Shown here piece after piece: positions 34,281-37,116 of a DNA stretch of 37,116 bases; positions within the stretch are counted from its first letter, which is position 1, and each line of letters opens with the position of its first letter. A program made the position numbers and the translations under genes. Source of the DNA: JBAZCO01 sp041654915 (GTDB lineage Bacteria > Bacillota > Clostridia > Christensenellales > DTU072); contig JBAZCO010000004.1 of NCBI GenBank assembly GCA_041654915.1, forward strand, positions 1 through 37,116, in the 5' to 3' direction. Below the pieces are notes generated by a model. It saw nothing but the letters and a program-made list of their open reading frames with translations. It did not search any database and was not told the DNA's origin.

Positions 34281-35054
34281 ATGAAGATTTTTGATTGCAA
34301 TGTATCTTATGGCTTTGAGATTATGCCCGCCGCAAAAAAGTTTGAGTTTGTCAAAGATTTGATAGCGGATATGGACAAGCATAATATATTAAAAGCTATG
34401 GTCTATAACTGTGAGGGTAAGCAAAATCTTTCATGCTTTTCTAATCTCAAACTAAGCGAGAATATCAAAAGCTATAAAGACAGGCTGTGTGCAGTTTATT
34501 GTTTTCGCCCCAATATCGGTACGGAAATGTATACCCCTGCCCAATGGGAGCAATCAATAAAAGATAACGACATCAAAGGTATTTATTTTTATCCCAATGA
34601 CTACCAATTTGATGTTGATTTGCTGGGCAGCTATTTTCAAGTGTTCAATAGTATGAAATTGCCGGTGTTTGTGGAGTTTGCAGCGGGTTTTGGATTTGCC
34701 TATAAGATAGATTTTTCCGCTTTGCATAAATTTTTATCCAAATACACCAACACCCCCTTTATTTTGACCAATGCCGGTATGATGAATGACTTTGAGATAT
34801 TTAGGTTATCGGAACTTCATAATAATTTTTACCTTGAGCTTTCAGGGTTTCAAGGCAATATGGCGCTTGAGGAATATGTTTCAAGATTTGGCTCGGAAAG
34901 ACTGCTGTTCGGCTCAAGAGCGCCGTTCTTTTCCCCCGTGCCTATGATAGGTAAAATACACTACTCAAAGCTAAAAGCAAGCGATAAAGAGAATATTTGC
35001 TATAATAATATGCAAAGATTGGTCGACGAGGTAAATTATGAAAATCATCAATAA
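34281..35054 (+). CDS. Degenerate amidohydrolase-fold protein, metal ligands lost
   Basis: 257 residues from the ATG at 34281 (AAGGTG upstream); an ATG at 34269 overlapping the previous stop is possible but has no ribosome binding site. Overall it follows the TIM-barrel amidohydrolase_2 pattern of the next gene, including the ending SERLLFGSRAPF. The metal-binding DxHxH is replaced by FDCNVSY (Asp5, Asn7, Ser9), the barrel His positions by VEFA and TNAG, and the final catalytic Asp of GSD by Arg213. It is thus unlikely to be a metal-dependent hydrolase. It overlaps the intact family member by 17 bp, which suggests a partner or regulatory subunit. Confidence 0.75.
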   Translation: MKIFDCNVSYGFEIMPAAKKFEFVKDLIADMDKHNILKAMVYNCEGKQNLSCFSNLKLSENIKSYKDRLCAVYCFRPNIGTEMYTPAQWEQSIKDNDIKGIYFYPNDYQFDVDLLGSYFQVFNSMKLPVFVEFAAGFGFAYKIDFSALHKFLSKYTNTPFILTNAGMMNDFEIFRLSELHNNFYLELSGFQGNMALEEYVSRFGSERLLFGSRAPFFSPVPMIGKIHYSKLKASDKENICYNNMQRLVDEVNYENHQ

Positions 35055-35811
35055 CATAAAAGCGATAGATGTTCACATTCATTTTGGCAAAGGTTCTAAC
35101 TCTTATAAAACGCAAACTCACGAACTAATAAAGAGTATGGATTGTCTTAATATAGAGTGGGGCATAGGCTCATCTTTGGAGTCACTTGTTGGAAATTATA
35201 TAGAGGGCAATAATTTTGCACTCAAACAGGTACTGCAATACAAGGATAGGCTAAAGGCATATTTAGTAATCAATCCCAACTATATTGACGATATGCAAAA
35301 TTATATTGAAAAAAACTTTTCCTCAAACGGATTTGTAGGGCTAAAGCTCCATACCGATATGCACGGACATTCTCCAATGTCCGAGGAGGTGTGTAAAATA
35401 TATGATTACGCATCAAAATATAACTTGCCCGTCTTATCTCACAACTTTGGAAGTTATGATATAGCAGGAAAAATAGCAACAATGTTTCCCAATTTAATTA
35501 TGATAATGGCACACGGCACATCAAGAATCAAGTTGCCAAACACCAAGTCGGAAATACAAAGCGTTAAGGCGCTTGCTCAAAGCATTAAAAACAGAGAGCA
35601 CTTTTATATCGATACGGCCACGAGTGTTGTACCCTATGGCGCAAATGAACTCTTTGCCGAGATTTTTGGTACAGAAAGAATATTGTTTGGAAGTGATATG
35701 GGCTTTCTTGACCCCGCCTTTTCAATAGCAAGAATATATGGCGGAGAGTTTAGCGAGCAGCAAAAACAGAGTATCTTGCGTGAAAATGCAAAACAGCTAT
35801 TTGGTCTATAA
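35038..35811 (+). CDS. Metal-dependent amidohydrolase (amidohydrolase_2 / ACMSD-like)
   Basis: 257 residues. The metal-binding AIDVHIHFG gives Asp11, His13 and His15. GLKLHTD, LSHNFG (His135), MAHG (His159) and LFGSDMGF (Asp220) complete the conserved set. Members hydrolyse C-N or C-O bonds, open lactones or decarboxylate, so a lactonase, hydrolase or decarboxylase step on the sugar-derived intermediate is plausible. It begins inside the end of the degenerate homologue, so the two are translationally coupled and might form a hetero-oligomer. Confidence 0.87.
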   Translation: MKIINNIKAIDVHIHFGKGSNSYKTQTHELIKSMDCLNIEWGIGSSLESLVGNYIEGNNFALKQVLQYKDRLKAYLVINPNYIDDMQNYIEKNFSSNGFVGLKLHTDMHGHSPMSEEVCKIYDYASKYNLPVLSHNFGSYDIAGKIATMFPNLIMIMAHGTSRIKLPNTKSEIQSVKALAQSIKNREHFYIDTATSVVPYGANELFAEIFGTERILFGSDMGFLDPAFSIARIYGGEFSEQQKQSILRENAKQLFGL

Positions 35812-35824
35812 TTAAAGGAGTAAA

Positions 35825-36682
35825 ATGTTTTTCAAAGAATCTAACAGCCCCAAACCATTGCCAACAAACAGAAAACAGCTGTTTTTTGAGCTTGTCTACA
35901 CAAAATCAAGAGAATGGATGAAGATAAGTTTGGTAATATTTTTATTTTCTTTGCCATTGCTTATTTGGTTAGGTATAAACTCCTTGACCGACAGCCTGCT
36001 CATCAGTCAAATTGACGAAGTCAGTAAGGACGAGCAGGCGCAAATAATTGTCAATATCTTTTACCGTCAACTAATAAAAAATGGCGTATCAATACCCTTT
36101 TATATGTTATTAGCGACGGGGCTTGGCGCTATATCCTATGTAGCACGAAATCTTGTCTGGGGAGATATGAACGATTTTAAGGCTGACTTTAAAAAAGGTT
36201 TCAAGGAAAATTGGAAATATTCGCTGTTCCTCGGACTGATATTTGGCATTATAATCAACTCTTTGAGCATAATGAATTGGTTAATATTTGGGTTTCAAAA
36301 TCAATTGGGAATAATAATCTATGCGTTTATCTTGCTAATATTTATTTCTATGATGGTTTTTGGCTTGGCGCAACAGGCGGTATATAACAATAAATTCCTT
36401 CATCTTTTGCGCAACTCAATGATATTGACGCTATCCAACCTCTTTATGAATATCCTTGTGTTTCTGCTTGTGTTAAGTCCCATAGGTTTGATAATGTATT
36501 TTGCCGTTTCGTTGCCGTCAGCAATAATTTTGATAATGTTAGCTCTCATAGGGTTTGGATATATTACGCTTATACTAACCCTATATTCCCACTATATTTT
36601 TGATAAATATATTAATGCCAAACATTACCCTGAAATGGTAAATAAGGGCATAAACAATAAAAACACAAACATCAACGCATAA
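35825..36682 (+). CDS. DUF624/YesL-like membrane protein
   Basis: 285 residues with AAAGGAG upstream. About five or six membrane helices are seen, beginning at ~34 (MKISLVIFLFSLPLLIWLG) and ~93 (IPFYMLLATGLGAISYVARN), followed by a cytoplasmic segment WGDMNDFKADFKKGFKENWK before the next helix. The arrangement and the W-x-DF-x(n)-N-W motif recall YesL/DUF624 proteins, which are regularly found beside LplB/YtcP-type sugar importers in Firmicutes but have no established function. It lies between the amidohydrolase and the ATPase gene. Confidence 0.6.
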   Translation: MFFKESNSPKPLPTNRKQLFFELVYTKSREWMKISLVIFLFSLPLLIWLGINSLTDSLLISQIDEVSKDEQAQIIVNIFYRQLIKNGVSIPFYMLLATGLGAISYVARNLVWGDMNDFKADFKKGFKENWKYSLFLGLIFGIIINSLSIMNWLIFGFQNQLGIIIYAFILLIFISMMVFGLAQQAVYNNKFLHLLRNSMILTLSNLFMNILVFLLVLSPIGLIMYFAVSLPSAIILIMLALIGFGYITLILTLYSHYIFDKYINAKHYPEMVNKGINNKNTNINA

Positions 36683-36701
36683 AAGAGCAGAGGAGGTTTC
36701 T

Positions 36702-37116
36702 ATGGCAGGCTTAAAATTAGTTAATGTGAGCAAGGTATACGACAACAAGGTGTTGGCAGTCAAGGATTTCAATATGGAGATTGAAGACAAGGAATTTATC
36801 GTTTTTGTAGGTCCAAGCGGCTGCGGTAAATCAACGACATTAAGAATGATAGCCGGTTTAGAGGATATTACGGCGGGAGATATATATATTGATGACCGTT
36901 TGGTAAACAATGTTGAGCCAAAGGACAGAGATATTGCTATGGTCTTCCAAAGTTATGCTCTCTATCCGCATATGACGGTATACGGCAATATGGCTTTTGG
37001 CTTAAAAATGCGCAAAAAAAGCAAAGCGGAAATTGACGCACGAGTTAAAGAGGCGGCAAAGATACTTGATATTTCTGACTATTTGAACAGAAAACCTAAA
37101 CAATTATCGGGAGGAC
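36702..37116 (+). CDS. ABC importer ATPase, MsmX/UgpC type (partial)
   Basis: The ATG at 36702 follows AGGAGG. 138 codons are present before the window ends within the LSGG signature. Walker A GPSGCGKST lies at residues 37-45, and the Q-loop is in MVFQSYALYPHMTVYGNMAFGL. This is the CUT1 sugar ATPase group (MsmX, UgpC, MalK), which in Firmicutes can power several importers. The two permeases and the solute-binding protein of this locus lack an ATPase of their own, so this gene probably completes the transporter. The C-terminal regulatory domain would lie outside the window. Confidence 0.93.
   Translation, partial: MAGLKLVNVSKVYDNKVLAVKDFNMEIEDKEFIVFVGPSGCGKSTTLRMIAGLEDITAGDIYIDDRLVNNVEPKDRDIAMVFQSYALYPHMTVYGNMAFGLKMRKKSKAEIDARVKEAAKILDISDYLNRKPKQLSGG

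Noticed and set aside
1..37116. CRISPR arrays, tRNA or rRNA genes, transposases, phage genes
   Set aside because: None was seen on either strand when reading through the window.

Overview
The window looks like chromosomal DNA of an uncultured, low-to-medium GC Gram-positive anaerobe of the Clostridia (Bacillota). The basis is AGGAGG-type ribosome binding sites, several lipoproteins with Clostridia-style lipoboxes, LplB/YtcP-type sugar ABC permeases, an MsmX-type ATPase, InlB-repeat and GLUG-like surface proteins, and a bacterial F-type ATP synthase operon. Lineage is inferred from gene content only. No rRNA, tRNA, CRISPR array, insertion sequence or phage gene was seen.

Region 1 (1-2618): the 3' end of a large GLUG-like repeat protein with a strong terminator, then about 0.9 kb without genes that contains several inverted repeats. 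Region 2 (2619-8050): mostly minus-strand housekeeping genes. These are a glutaredoxin / ferredoxin-thioredoxin-reductase-rubredoxin fusion / small-protein operon, galE, a NahK-like sugar kinase and a diacylglycerol-kinase-family lipid kinase, plus a plus-strand HAD phosphatase. Region 3 (8071-11278): an InlB-repeat lipoprotein and an MFS-like transporter that appears split into two overlapping reading frames.

Region 4 (11400-17523, minus strand): the ATP synthase operon atpB-E-F-A-G-D-C behind a clear TTGCTA/TATAAT promoter. It has no separate delta gene (atpH). Instead the alpha gene encodes an extra N-terminal ~75 residues that match the C-terminal domain of the delta subunit, giving a delta-CTD/alpha fusion.

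Region 5 (17829-37116, plus strand): fourteen tightly packed co-directional genes that probably form one carbohydrate uptake and catabolism locus. In order: an extracellular lipoprotein and its cytosolic relative sharing an unrecognised, probably helical catalytic-looking domain; two LplB/YtcP-type permeases; a solute-binding lipoprotein; a modular FIVAR-like lipoprotein; a MATE exporter; an AraC-type DNA-binding domain fused to an Old Yellow Enzyme flavoprotein; a class III aminotransferase; a Gfo/Idh/MocA dehydrogenase; a stand-alone Old Yellow Enzyme paralogue; a metal-site-less amidohydrolase followed by an intact one; a DUF624/YesL-like membrane protein; and an MsmX-like ATPase cut by the window end. 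A plausible reading is: cleave a glycan outside, import the oligosaccharide, finish cleavage inside, then process an unusual (amino, keto or unsaturated) sugar through oxidoreductase, transaminase and amidohydrolase steps. The substrate is not determinable from sequence alone.

The most notable observations are the delta-CTD/alpha fusion, the AraC/flavoenzyme fusion, the paired dead and live amidohydrolases, and the paired extracellular and cytosolic proteins of an unrecognised family.
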